In this document: positions 12,225 through 21,965 of the stretch, one piece after another
Numbering within the stretch: the first letter of the stretch is position 1
Layout of the letters: each line of letters begins with the position of its first letter
Assembly: GCA_017654935.2 (NCBI GenBank)
Contig: CM065693.1
Location: forward strand, 59,376,345-59,440,344
Direction of reading: 5' to 3'
Length of the DNA stretch: 64,000 nucleotides
Source of the DNA: Phymorhynchus buccinoides
Taxonomy: Eukaryota; Mollusca; Gastropoda; Neogastropoda; Raphitomidae
Position numbers and translations under genes: made by a program
Notes under the pieces: generated by a model
Database searches by the model: none
Seen by the model: only the letters and a program-made list of their open reading frames with translations
Told to the model about the DNA's origin: nothing

Positions 12225-13350
12225 TTATTAGTCTGCAGTACAGAGTTAGAGGGGCGGGAAACGAGAATAAGAGAAACATGTTGGTCGGACGGGGCTTTTG
12301 ACAAAATGAAATGCGCTGTTGGGGTAAGGCGGGGGGGGGGGCGGGTCTGTGTGGGGTTTGGGCTGGTATTATAGTCTGCAGTACAGAGTTAGAGGGGGAA
12401 AGAGAAACATGTTGGCGGACGTTTTGACCAATGGAATGCACTGTTGGGGAAGGGGGGTTTTGTCTGGTACGTTCTTTTGTGATTCAATTTGGAATGCGCC
12501 TGTTGGGGAAGGGGGGCTGTGGTGGGGTCGTGGGGTTTGGGTGCGGGTTTGTTTATAGTTAGTTATCACATAGTCTCTGCTCAGTACAGAGTTAGAGGGG
12601 GAAATGAAGAAAAAGGTTGGCGGACGTTTTGACCAATGGAATGCCTGTTTTGGGTGAAGGGGGGGTGGACTTTTTCCGTTTTTTTGTACTATAATGGATA
12701 TTGCTGCTCGGTTGTGGGAAGGGGGGGTGGGGTATAGTCTGCAGTACAGAGTTAGAGGGGGAAAGAGAAACATGTTGGTGGACGTTTTGACCAATGGAAT
12801 GCACTGTTGGGGAAGGGGGGGGTGGGGTATAGTCTGCAGTACAGAGTTAGAGGGGGAAAGAGAAACATGTTGGTGGACGTTTTGACCAATGGAATGCACT
12901 GTTGGGGAAGGGGGGGGTGGTACGTTGTATAGTCTTTGTCAGTACAGAGTGTAGAGGGGGAAAGAGTGAACTATGTTGGTGGACGTTTTGACCAATGGAA
13001 TGCATCTTGTTTGGGTGTGAAGGGGTGGGGGTGGTGTGGTATGACGGTCTGGCAGTACAGAGTTAGAGGGGGAAAGAGAAACATGTTGGTGGGGATCGTT
13101 TTGTACCAATGTGGAATGCCACTGTTTGGGGAAGGGGGGGGGTGGGGTATAGTCTCGCAGTACAGAGTTAGAGGGGGAAAAATGAAGACATGTTGGTTTC
13201 GACGTGTTTTGACTCAATGCTGAATGGCAAATGCACTGTGGGAAGGGGGGGGTGGGGTATAGTCTGCAGTACAGATGGTGTTTTAGATGGGGCGGAGCAT
13301 GAAAGAAACATGTTGGCGGAGCGTTTTGTATTCGTAATGGAGATGCACTG
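12225..13350. repeat. 95-bp G-rich array, mirror copy
   Basis: About eleven units of roughly 95 bp containing CAGTACAGAGTTAGAGGGGG, GACCAATGGAATGCACTGTT and a run of 7-9 G. Homopolymer-rich, with many indels. Mirrors 17770-18790. Confidence 0.9.
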
Positions 13351-13356
13351 TTGGCA

Positions 13357-13541
13357 GTACGGGAGGAAGAAGGAGAAACGGGGGACATACTCTTCAGGCG
13401 ATGCTCAGAGGAGGGGGAGGAGCGCCAGTGCCTTGACGGTAGTTTGTCTTGGCATGATACGACAGGACTAGTCGACTTCACTTTCTGTGTCATATACTCC
13501 CCAAGCCCAGAGTAGACCCCGCTGATGAACTAACCTCTGAG
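13357..13541 (+). pseudogene. Degraded inverted copy of SPG11 exon (mirror of 17620-17769)
   Basis: The ends match the right-arm exon (start GGAGGAAGAAGGAGAAACGG, end CTAACCTCTGAG|GTCAGG). The middle is stretched by about 35 nt of insertions between about 13418 and 13500, which destroys the frame. The sharp contrast between a perfect end and a noisy middle is what an uncorrected read segment would give. Confidence 0.75.
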
Positions 13542-14245
13542 GTCAGGAGGAGGAAACGACTAGTTTATGATAATAGCAAGGGTGTTCACCTCTGAGGTCA
13601 GGAGGAGGAAATGACTGGTTTATGATAATAGCAAGGGTGTCCACCTCTGAGGTCAGGAGGAGGAAACGACTAGTTTATGATAATAGCAAGGGTGTCCACC
13701 TCTGAGGTCAGGAGGAGGAAACGACTGGTTTATGATAATAGCAAGGGTGTCCACCTCTGAGGTCAGGAGGAGGAAGTGACTAGTTTATGATAATAGCAAG
13801 GGTGTTCACCTCTGAGGTCAGGAGGAGGAAATGACTGGTTTATGATAATAGCAAGGGTGTCCACCTCTGAGGTCAGGAGGAGGAAGTGACTGGTTTATGA
13901 TAATAGCAAGGGTGTTCACCTCTGAGGTCAGGAGGAGGAAGTGACTGGTTTATGATAATAGCAAGGGTGTCCACCTCTGAGGTCAGGAGGAGGAAGTGAC
14001 TAGTTTATGATAATAGCAAGGGTGTTCACCTCTGAGGTCAGGAGGAGGAAATGACTGGTTTATGATAATAGCAAGGGTGGGGCAGAGTACGGCAGCAAGC
14101 CTAGAGTGGACCCCGCTGATGAACTGACCTCTGGTCAGGAGAAGGAAATGACTGGTTTATAATAATAATAGAAATAGCAAGGGTGTCCACCTCTGAGGTC
14201 ACATGATAATAATAGAAATAGCAAGGGTGTCGCAGAGTACGGCAA
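13542..14245 (+). repeat. 55-bp donor-bearing array, mirror copy
   Basis: Units of 55 bp ending GTCCACCTCTGAG|GTCAGGAGG, repeating the exon end and donor at 13541. Longer units near 14085-14135 contain AGAGTGGACCCCGCTGATGA, more of the exon. Mirrors 16906-17619. Confidence 0.92.
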
Positions 14246-14845
14246 CAAGCTTTACACCGCATCTGGTCCTCGATAATACAACTAGAAGGGGCACGTCACT
14301 TCAGGTAATAGAGTATCCTACAAAGGCCAACGAATCCCCTTGGCTGCAACACTGACAGCCAGTGCTAATGCTTCCTAGGTTTGTTTCATCTGGTCCTCGA
14401 TAATACAACTAGAAGGGGCACGTCACTTCAGGTAATAGAGTATCCTACAAAGGCCAACAAATCCCCTTGGCTGCAACACTGACAGCCAGTGCTAATGCTT
14501 CCTAGGTTTGTTTCATCTGTTCCTTGATAATACAACTAGAAGAGGCACGTCACTTCAGGTAATAGAGTATCCTACAAAGGCCAACAAATCCCCTTGGCTG
14601 CAACACTGACAGCCAGTGCTAATGCTTCCTAGGTTTGTTTCATCTGTTCCTTGATAATACAACTAGAAGAGGCACGTCACTTCAGGTAATAGAGTATCCT
14701 ACAAAGGCCAACGAATCCCCTTGGCTGCAACACTGACAGCCAGTGCTAATGCTTCCTAGGTTTGTTTCATCTGTTCCTTGATAATACAACTAGAAGGGCG
14801 CATCACTTCAGAAAAAGAGAATAGAGTATCCTACAAAGGCACCAA
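14246..14845. repeat. 127-bp array, mirror copy
   Basis: Four to five units of about 127 bp (CCTTGGCTGCAACACTGACA, TAATGCTTCCTAGGTTTGTT). Mirrors 16318-16905. Confidence 0.93.
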
Positions 14846-15380
14846 CGAATCCCCCTGGCTGCCAACTGCATTGCCTTAGGGCTTGTGGTATCCCAGTGTT
14901 AACCAGGCCTGAGAACTACAGACACCGGCAGTGTTGGTGTTGAAATTAGAGCAATGCCCTCAGAATCGCATACGTTCAGTGGATGAAGCTCGACTGTGTG
15001 GTTTCAGTCTTCCCCACTGATCCCATAACACAGTGACGTTGGGTAGGAGTAGGTCTGCTGTGCCACAGCAGCTGACAAATAGACTGTTGTTGAGGAAAAC
15101 ACCTGAATGATCACAGTTGTTGCTAAGTTATTTAACAGTTTATTTTCACATTAGAAGTTAGAACAGTATAGTTTGAAACAGTTTATTTTCCTACATCAAG
15201 TAAGCCATGGACTGAGTCAAACAGGCTTTTTTTTAGGCTTTTTCTGAGCGGATTTCAGGTGGAGTAGGTGTGCTAAAAATTGGACCCTGACTGAAAGGAC
15301 TTGCAATGGAGTAATGCATAAATTTGCCACTTCTTTTGCAGGAAGTAGTAGAACAGTCATGGCTGACCTGTTGGTAGAAG
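14846..15380. other. Unique spacer next to palindrome centre (left)
   Basis: Unique sequence mirroring 15793-16317. No exon, RNA gene or element recognised. Confidence 0.5.
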
Positions 15381-15792
15381 GTCAGGTGTAATGTGAGTGT
15401 TGCCTGTTATAACAGGAGGTGGTATAACTGGAGGCGGTGATGTGAATGTTGCCTGTTATAACAGGAGGCGGTATAACTGGAGGCAGTGATGTGATGTGAA
15501 TGTTGCCTGTTATAACAGGAGGCGGTGGGCAACATTCACATCACCACCTCCAGTTCGCCTGTTATAACAGGCAACATCCAGCCTCCAGTTCTACCACCTC
15601 CTGTTATAACAGGCAACATTCACATCACATCACTGCCTCCAGTTCCACCGCCTCCTGTTATAACAGGCAACATTCACATCACATCACCGCCTCCAGTTAT
15701 ACCGCCTCCTGTTATAACAGGCAACATTCACATCACCGCCTCCAGTTATACCACCTCCTGTTATAACAGGCAACACTCACATTACACCTGAC
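15381..15792. repeat. Palindrome centre with CCTGTTATAACAGG array
   Basis: Short array whose unit contains CCTGTTATAACAGG, itself a perfect 14-bp palindrome, next to GCGGTATAACTGGAGG. Orientation flips near 15529 (GGAGGCGGT|GGGCAACATT), with about three units on the left and five on the right. This is the axis of the 13-kb inverted repeat. The local palindromes may have promoted a fold-back during sequencing, or a hairpin in vivo. Confidence 0.85.
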
Positions 15793-16317
15793 CTTCTACC
15801 AACAGGTCAGCCATGACTGTTCTACTACTTCCTGCAAAAGAAGTGGCAAATTTATGCATTACTCCATTGCAAGTCCTTTCAGTCAGGGTCCAATTTTTAG
15901 CACACCTACTCCACCTGAAATCCGCTCAGAAAAAGCCTAAAAAAAAGCCTGTTTGACTCAGTCCATGGCTTACTTGATGTAGGAAAATAAACTGTTTCAA
16001 ACTATACTGTTCTAACTTCTAATGTGAAAATAAACTGTTAAATAACTTAGCAACAACTGTGATCATTCAGGTGTTTTCCTCAACAACAGTCTATTTGTCA
16101 GCTGCTGTGGCACAGCAGACCTACTCCTACCCAACGTCACTGTGTTATGGGATCAGTGGGGAAACTGAAACCACACAGTCGAGCTTCATCCACTGATGAT
16201 GCCATTCTGAGAGCATTGCTCTAATTTCAACACCAACACTGCCGGTGTCTGTAGTTCTCAGGCCTGGTTAACACTGGGATACCACAAGCCCTAAGGCAAT
16301 GCAGTTGCAGCCAGGGG
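15793..16317. other. Unique spacer next to palindrome centre (right)
   Basis: Unique sequence downstream of the last contig 2 exon in the gene direction. The next expected spatacsin exon is not visible here, so the gene is interrupted at the fold-back. Confidence 0.5.
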
Positions 16318-16905
16318 GATTCGTTGGCCTTTGTAGGATACTCTATTACCTGAAGTGATGCGCCCTTCTAGTTGTATTATCAAGGAACAGATGAAACAAA
16401 CCTAGGAAGCATTAGCACTGGCTGTCAGTGTTGCAGCCAAGGGGATTCGTTGGCCTTTGTAGGATACTCTATTACCTGAAGTGACGTGCCTCTTCTAGTT
16501 GTATTATCAAGGAACAGATGAAACAAACCTAGGAAGCATTAGCACTGGCTGTCAGTGTTGCAGCCAAGGGGATTCGTTGGCCTTTGTAGGATACTCTATT
16601 ACCTGAAGTGATGCGCCCTTCTAGTTGTATTATCAAGGAACAGATGAAACAAACCTAGGAAGCATTAGCACTGGCTGTCAGTGTTGCAGCCAAGGGGATT
16701 CGTTGGCCTTTGTAGGATACTCTATTACCTGAAGTGACGTGCCCCTTCTAGTTGTATTATCGAGGACCAGATGAAACAAACCTAGGAAGCATTAGCACTG
16801 GCTGTCAGTGTTGCAGCCAAGGGGATTCGTTGGCCTTTGTAGGATACTCTATTACCTGAAGTGACGTGCCCCTTCTAGTTGTATTATCGAGGACCAGATG
16901 CGGTG
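16318..16905. repeat. 127-bp array
   Basis: Four to five units of about 127 bp, highly similar to one another (GGCTGTCAGTGTTGCAGCCA, GGATACTCTATTACCTGAA). Lies in the intron downstream of the exon at 17620-17769. No splice junction is recognised in the unit. Confidence 0.93.
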
Positions 16906-17619
16906 TAAAGCTTGTTGCCGTACTCTGCGACACCCTTGCTATTTCTATTATTATCATGTGACCTCAGAGGTGGACACCCTTGCTATTTCTATTATTATTA
17001 TAAACCAGTCATTTCCTTCTCCTGACCAGAGGTCAGTTCATCAGCGGGGTCCACTCTAGGCTTGCTGCCGTACTCTGCCCCACCCTTGCTATTATCATAA
17101 ACCAGTCGTTTCCTCCTCCTGACCTCAGAGGTGGACACCCTTGCTATTATCATAAACCAGTCGTTTCCTCCTCCTGACCTCAGAGGTGGACACCCTTGCT
17201 ATTATCATAAACTAGTCACTTCCTCCTCCTGACCTCAGAGGTGGACACCCTTGCTATTATCATAAACCAGTCGTTTCCTCCTCCTGACCTCAGAGGTGGA
17301 CACCCTTGCTATTATCATAAACCAGTCAGTTTCCTCCTCCTGACCTCAGAGGTGGACACCCTTGCTATTATCATAAACTAGTCACTTCCTCCTCCTGACC
17401 TCAGAGGTGGACACCCTTGCTATTATCATAAACCAGTCGTTTCCTCCTCCTGACCTCAGAGGTGGACACCCTTGCTATTATCATAAACCAGTCGTTTCCT
17501 CCTCCTGACCTCAGAGGTGGACACCCTTGCTATTATCATAAACCAGTCGTTTCCTCCTCCTGACCTCAGAGGTGGACACCCTTGCTATTATCATAAACTA
17601 GTCGTTTCCTCCTCCTGAC
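16906..17619 (-). repeat. 55-bp donor-bearing array
   Basis: About ten units of 55 bp. On the minus strand each ends CACCTCTGAG|GTCAGGAGGA, copying the last bases and donor of the adjacent exon (ACCTCTGAG|GTCAGG). Longer units near 17040-17090 also contain the preceding exon bases (GAGTGGACCCCGCTGATGAA). Frame continuation from the exon hits a stop within two units. Confidence 0.93.
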
Positions 17620-17769
17620 CTCAGAGGTTAGTTCATCAGCGGGGTCTACTCTGGGCTTGGGGAGTATGGCAGAGTGAAGCAGCTCCTGTCGTCTGCCAGA
17701 CATCCTGCTGGCGCTCTCCCCCTCCTCTGCATCGCTGAATATGTCCCCCGTTTCTCCTTCTTCCTCCGT
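17620..17769 (-). CDS. SPG11: SPG11 (spatacsin) exon, acidic linker segment
   Basis: A 150-nt, 50-codon exon in phase 0 at both ends, with acceptor ACTGTTGCAG|ACGGAGG and donor TCTGAG|GTCAGG. It encodes an acidic stretch (TEEEGETGDIFSDAEEGES) followed by a basic RRQELLHSAILPKPR segment. On its own it is not diagnostic. It is assigned because it is spliced in phase after the exon at 21487-21729, and because spatacsins have a variable linker at this point, before the helical-repeat region that leads into the C-terminal domain. It is the last SPG11 exon readable in contig 2. The following exons are missing because the sequence folds back at 15.5 kb. Confidence 0.72.
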
Positions 17770-18790
17770 CTGCAACAGTGCATTCCATTGGTCAAAACGT
17801 CCGCCAACATGTTTCTCTTTCCCCCTCTAACTCTGTACTGCAGACTATACCCCACCCCCCCTTCCCAAGAAAAAAAAAAAAAAAAAGAGTGCATTCCATT
17901 GTCAAAACGTCCGCCAACAAATGTTTTCTTTTTCCCCCTCTACACTCTGGTATCGTGGCAGACCTACTTAATACCCCATACCCCCCCTCCCCCAACATTG
18001 TGCATTCCATTGGTCACAACGTCCACCAACATGTTTTCTCTTTCCCCCTCTAACTCTGTAACTGCATACTATACACACCACCCCCCCTATCGCCCAACAG
18101 TGGTGCATTCGTATGGGTCGAAAACACGTCCACCAACAATGTCTTCTCTTTCCCCCTCTAACTCTGTACTAAGCCGACTATCAACGCGCCACCCCCCCCT
18201 TTCCCCAACAGTGCATAGTCATTGGTTCAAACGTTCACCAACATGTTTCTCTTTCCACCTCTAACTGTGTACTGCAGACTATAACCCACCCCCCCTTCCC
18301 CCAACAGTGCATTCCATTGTCGCAAAATACGTCCACCTAACATGATTTCTCTTTCCCCCTGCTAACTCTGTAACTTATGGCAGACATATACCCCACCCCC
18401 CCCTTCCCCAACAGCGCATTCCATTGGTCAAAACGTCCACCCCCCCCTTTCCCAACATTGCATTCCATAATGGTCCAAACGTACACTGCCAACATGTTTC
18501 TCTTTCCGCTCACCTCTAACTCTGTACTGCAGACAATAACCCCCACCCCCCCTTCCCACAACAGCGCATTCCATTGTGATCAAAACGTCCACGTAACCCC
18601 CCTTCACTCCAACAGTGCATTCCATTGGTCAAAACGTCCGCCAACATGTTTCTCTTTCCCCCTCTAACTCTGTACTGCAGACTATACCCCACCCCCCCCT
18701 TCCCCAACAGTGCATTCCATTGGTCAAAACGTCCACCAACATGTTTCTCTTTCCCCCTCTAACTCTGTACTGCAGACAATACCACATGTG
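17770..18790. repeat. 95-bp C/G-rich array upstream of exon 17620-17769
   Basis: About ten units of roughly 95 bp (minus strand: CAGTACAGAGTTAGAGGGGG, GTTTTGACCAATGGAATGCA, G runs). The last unit merges with the acceptor of the exon (AATGGAATGCACTGTTGCAG). Heavy indel variation around the homopolymers suggests base-calling noise. A derivation from the exon start is possible but not clear. Confidence 0.9.
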
Positions 18791-19028
18791 CGCCTCTGAC
18801 ACTCATAACTGCCATCTGACGCTCATAACTGCCATCTGACGTTGTGGGTTCAGCTACTGCGTCACTAAATGTATCAAATTGTGACCCAACACACAGGTGT
18901 TTTTCCAATGTAACAACACTCATAAAGTCAGAGCCCTCCCCCCCCCTCCTTCCCCAAATAATTATCTAGGCGCAGAGCATGGCAACAATTATCTAGGGAA
19001 ACCCACAAAATATAGACATATTTCATGC
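18791..19028. other. Unique intronic spacer
   Basis: Unique sequence between two arrays, with a C run and a short duplicated CATAACTGCCATCTGACG. No gene seen. Confidence 0.5.
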
Positions 19029-19640
19029 ACTGATTCCAACTCCTGATTTTGAAAGAAGGAATCACCAGTGACATGGTTGCACTGATTCCAACTCCTGATT
19101 TGAAAGAAGGAATCACCAGTGACATGGTTGCACTGATTCCAACTCCTGATTTGAAAGAAGGAATCACCAGTGACATGGTTGCACTGATTCCAACTCCTGA
19201 TTTGAAAGAAGGAATCACCAGTGACATGGTTGCACTGATTCCAACTCCTGATTTGAAAGAAGGAATCACCAGTGACATGGTTGCACTGATTCCAACTCCT
19301 GATTTGAAAGAAGGAATCACCAGTGACATGGTTGCACTGATTCCAACTCCTGATTTGAAAGAAGGAATCACCAGTGACATGGTTGCACTGATTCCAACTC
19401 CTGATTTGAAAGAAGGAATCACCAGTGACATGGTTGCACTGATTCCAACTCCTGATTTGAAAGAAGGAATCACCAGTGACATGGTTGCACTGATTCCAAC
19501 TCCTGATTTGAAAGAAGGAATCACCAGTGACATGGTTGCACTGATTCCAACTCCTGATTTGAAAGAAGGAATCACCAGTGACATGGTTGCACTGATTCCA
19601 ACTCCTGATTTGAAAGAAGGAATCACCAGTGACATGGGTG
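19029..19640. repeat. 51-bp homogeneous array
   Basis: Twelve units of 51 bp with almost no differences (ACTGATTCCAACTCCTGATT, GAAAGAAGGAATCACCAGTG, ACATGGTTGC). The uniformity marks recent expansion or homogenisation. The 200-codon frames on both strands are the 17-residue periodic translation of the unit. It lies in the intron between the exons at 21487-21729 and 17620-17769 and matches no visible splice junction. Confidence 0.97.
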
Positions 19641-19800
19641 CATGTGAGGATGCAAACTTTTCACTGAATATTCATTTTCAGCTTCAAACCTAGCATCCAC
19701 TTCAAGAGTATCATTCATTTTTTTGTGGCAGAGGATTTTTTTTCTTCAGCAGACCACTGTCTGAATCGGCATATAATTATTTGAAAGTCAGGCTTCAGGC
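19641..19800. other. Unique intronic spacer
   Basis: Short unique sequence with an eight-T run. Nothing recognised. Confidence 0.5.
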
Positions 19801-20548
19801 ATGCCTTCATCATGCATCCCTGCAGTGTGCATGTTGTTCATTTGAGAGTCAAGCTGTGTACCAGTGGGTGTTTGAAAGTCAAGCTGCGTACCTGTGGGTG
19901 TTGTTGAGCCACCCTGTCCTGCAGGATGCATGTTGTTCACTTGAAAGTCAAGCTATGTACCTCGAGGGTGTTTGAAAGTCAAGCTGTGTACCTGTGGGTG
20001 TTTGAAAGTCAAGCTGTGTACCTGTGGGTGTTCAGCCACCCTGTCCTGCAGGATGCATGTTGTTGATTTGAAAGTCAAGCTGTGTACCTGTGGGTGTTGA
20101 GCCACCCTGTCCTGCAGGATGCATGTCGTTGATTTGAAAGTCAAGCTGTGTACCTGTGGGTGTTGAGCCACCCTGTCCTGCAGGATGCATGTCGCTGATT
20201 TGAAAGTCAAGCTGTGTACCTGTGGGTGTTGAGCCACCCTGTCCTGCAGGGTGCATGTCGCTGATTTGAAAGTCAAGCTGTGTACCTGTGGGTGTTGAGC
20301 CACCCTGTCCTGCAGGATGCATGTCGCTGATTTGAATGTCAAGCTGTGTATCTGTGGGTGGTGTTGAGCCACCCTGTCCTGCAGGATGCATGTCGCTGAT
20401 TTGAAAGTCAAGCTGTGTACCTGTGGGTGTTGAGCCACCCTGTCCTGCAGGATGCATGTCGCTGATTTGAAAGTCAAGCTGTGTATCTGTGGGTGTTGAG
20501 CCACCCTGTCCTGCAGGATGCATGTTGTTCATTTGAAAGTCAAGCTAC
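19801..20548 (-). repeat. 69-72-bp donor-bearing array
   Basis: About nine units. On the minus strand each contains the last 36 nt of the exon at 21487-21729 (GCATCCTGCAGGACAGGGTG, GCTCAACACCCACAG), then its donor GTACACAGCTTGACTTTC and a short ATCAGCGAC spacer. The unit is thus exon end plus donor plus intron start. Confidence 0.95.
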
Positions 20549-21030
20549 ATGGATGTGAGGGGCCCCAAAACAAAAAAACGTAGTCGATGGTATCGTCAAC
20601 GAACTCAGACAAGATTTTGCCTCCAACATCAAATTTTTGTTCGCGGCTCGTCTACACGGATCTTACTGTCCAATCCCTGTCAAATTTGTGTTGGCATCCT
20701 TTGTCAATCTCTTCGTACCTCAAATCTATGGTGTGATAAAAGAAAAAATCATGGAACAGTCACTCAATAGCTTTGAAAACATCCAAATCTTCCTTCAAAA
20801 TCATAGCCGAACACATAAAAATGACGCATTGCCATCGGACGTAACTGGCCAACCACAGAAAAGCTTAGAAATTCAGTCACAGGAATGTACTCACGCTACA
20901 AACTGCTTTCGTTTTCACTGTGAGTGCGTGAAGAAAGTCTACCGAACTCGACAATCTGTATCATCGTCTCTCTCTCTGTACGGTTTTTTTTAGTTGAATA
21001 GAAAAAGAGCATTTACGCGCTTCCGTGTAG
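20549..21030 (+). other. Non-repeat island with a 145-codon open frame, unknown
   Basis: A unique segment interrupts the donor array between two units. On the plus strand (antisense to SPG11) a frame is open from about 20559 to the stop at 20991-20993. It reads through GIVNELRQDFASNIKFLF, FAARLHGSYCPIPVKFVL and NSFENIQIFLQNHS. It has no low-complexity bias and looks like real former coding sequence, but I recognise no domain. It could be a transposon fragment, a captured gene piece or chance. The mirror copy in the left arm is frame-broken. Confidence 0.4.
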
Positions 21031-21486
21031 CTCTCACATCCCTGACGCTGTGCACCTGAGGGTGTTTGAAAGTCAAGCTGTGTACCTGTGGGTGTTTGAA
21101 AGTCAAGCTGTGTACCTGTGGGTGTTGAGCCACCCTGTCCTGCAGGACGCATGTTGTTCACTTGAAAGTCAAGCTGTGTACCTGAGGGTGTTTGAAAGTA
21201 AAGGTGTGTACCTGTGAGTGTTGAGCCACCCTGTCCTGCAGGGTGCATGTTGTCCACTTGAAAGTCAAGCTGTGTACCTGAGGGTGCTTGAAAGTCAAGC
21301 TGTGTACCTGTGGGTGTTTGAAAGTCAAGCTGTGTACCTGTGGGTGTTTGAAAGTCAAGCTGTGTACCTGAAGGTGTTTGAAAGTCAAACTGTGTACCTG
21401 TGGGTGTTTGAAAGTCAAGCGTGTACCTGTGGGTGTTTGAAAGTCAAGCTGTGTACCTGTGGGTGTTTCAAAGTCAAGCTGTGTAC
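21031..21486 (-). repeat. 30-bp donor-bearing array
   Basis: Minus-strand units of 30 bp (GTACACAGCTTGACTTTCAA plus ACACCCACAG) begin at the donor of the exon ending at 21487. Each unit re-creates CACCCACAG|GTACAC. Exon frame continues openly through units as ten-residue repeats (VHSLTFKHPQ). Some units also include the exon's CATCCTGCAGGACAGGG stretch. Confidence 0.95.
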
Positions 21487-21729
21487 CTGTGGGTGTTGAG
21501 CCACCCTGTCCTGCAGGATGCATCGCCACATGGCGGTGAAGGTCCGGTCCCTCAGCACCCAGTCACTGCTGTCTGTCCTCTCCCCTCCCAGCACAGACTG
21601 CTCTGACCTCTCCCCTCCCAGCACAGACTGCTCTGACCTCTCCCCTCCCAGCACAGACTGCAGGTGAGTCAGCGTCAGCTGGTACAGGAAGGACCTCTCC
21701 CTCAGGCTCCCCCTCTCCTCTGCCTCTCT
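21487..21729 (-). CDS. SPG11: SPG11 (spatacsin) exon, helical segment with 10-residue repeat
   Basis: A 243-nt, 81-codon exon, phase 0 at both ends, with acceptor TTGACCACAG|AGAGAGGC and donor CACCCACAG|GTACAC. It encodes SLRERSFLYQLTLTHLQSV, then three near-copies of QSVLGGERSE, then WVLRDRTFTAMWRCILQDR. The family pattern here is a basic S..ER..LL segment followed by a W.CRI-type motif shortly after the FF exon; both are visible, and the splice phases join 25371-25508 to this exon exactly. The threefold 30-bp duplication (QSVLGGERSE) is inside coding sequence and in frame, and probably species-specific. Two further partial copies of its 5' end lie just upstream. Confidence 0.8.
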
Positions 21730-21957
21730 CTGTGGTCAACATCACAACATAGCTAGATGATAGTTCAGAGACTGCAGGTGAGTCAGAGTCAACTGGTGCA
21801 GGAAGGACCTCTCCCTCAGGCTCCCCCTCTCCTCTGCCTCTCTCTGTGGGCAACATCACAACATAGCTAGATGATAGTTCACAGACTGCAGGTGAGTCAG
21901 AGTCAACTGGTGCAGGAAGGACCTCTCCCTCAGGCTGCTCCTCTTCCCTGCCTCTCT
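21730..21957 (-). repeat. Two decoy copies of acceptor plus exon 5' end (114-bp units)
   Basis: Acceptor-like TTGCCCACAG|AGAGAGGC occurs at 21957 and 21843, each 114 bp before the next, with the true acceptor at 21729. Each copy repeats about 75 nt of exon start (SLRERSFLHQLTLTHLQSV) and then continues NYHLAML and a TGA stop in the exon frame. Using either upstream acceptor without further splicing would therefore truncate the protein. They are decoy exon starts. Confidence 0.85.
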
Positions 21958-21965
21958 CTGTGGGC

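Noticed and set aside
2107..15529. Second SPG11 gene on the plus strand
   Set aside because: All its exons are mirror copies of right-arm exons, one is indel-damaged, and no additional exon is present. A fold-back explains it better than a gene duplicate.
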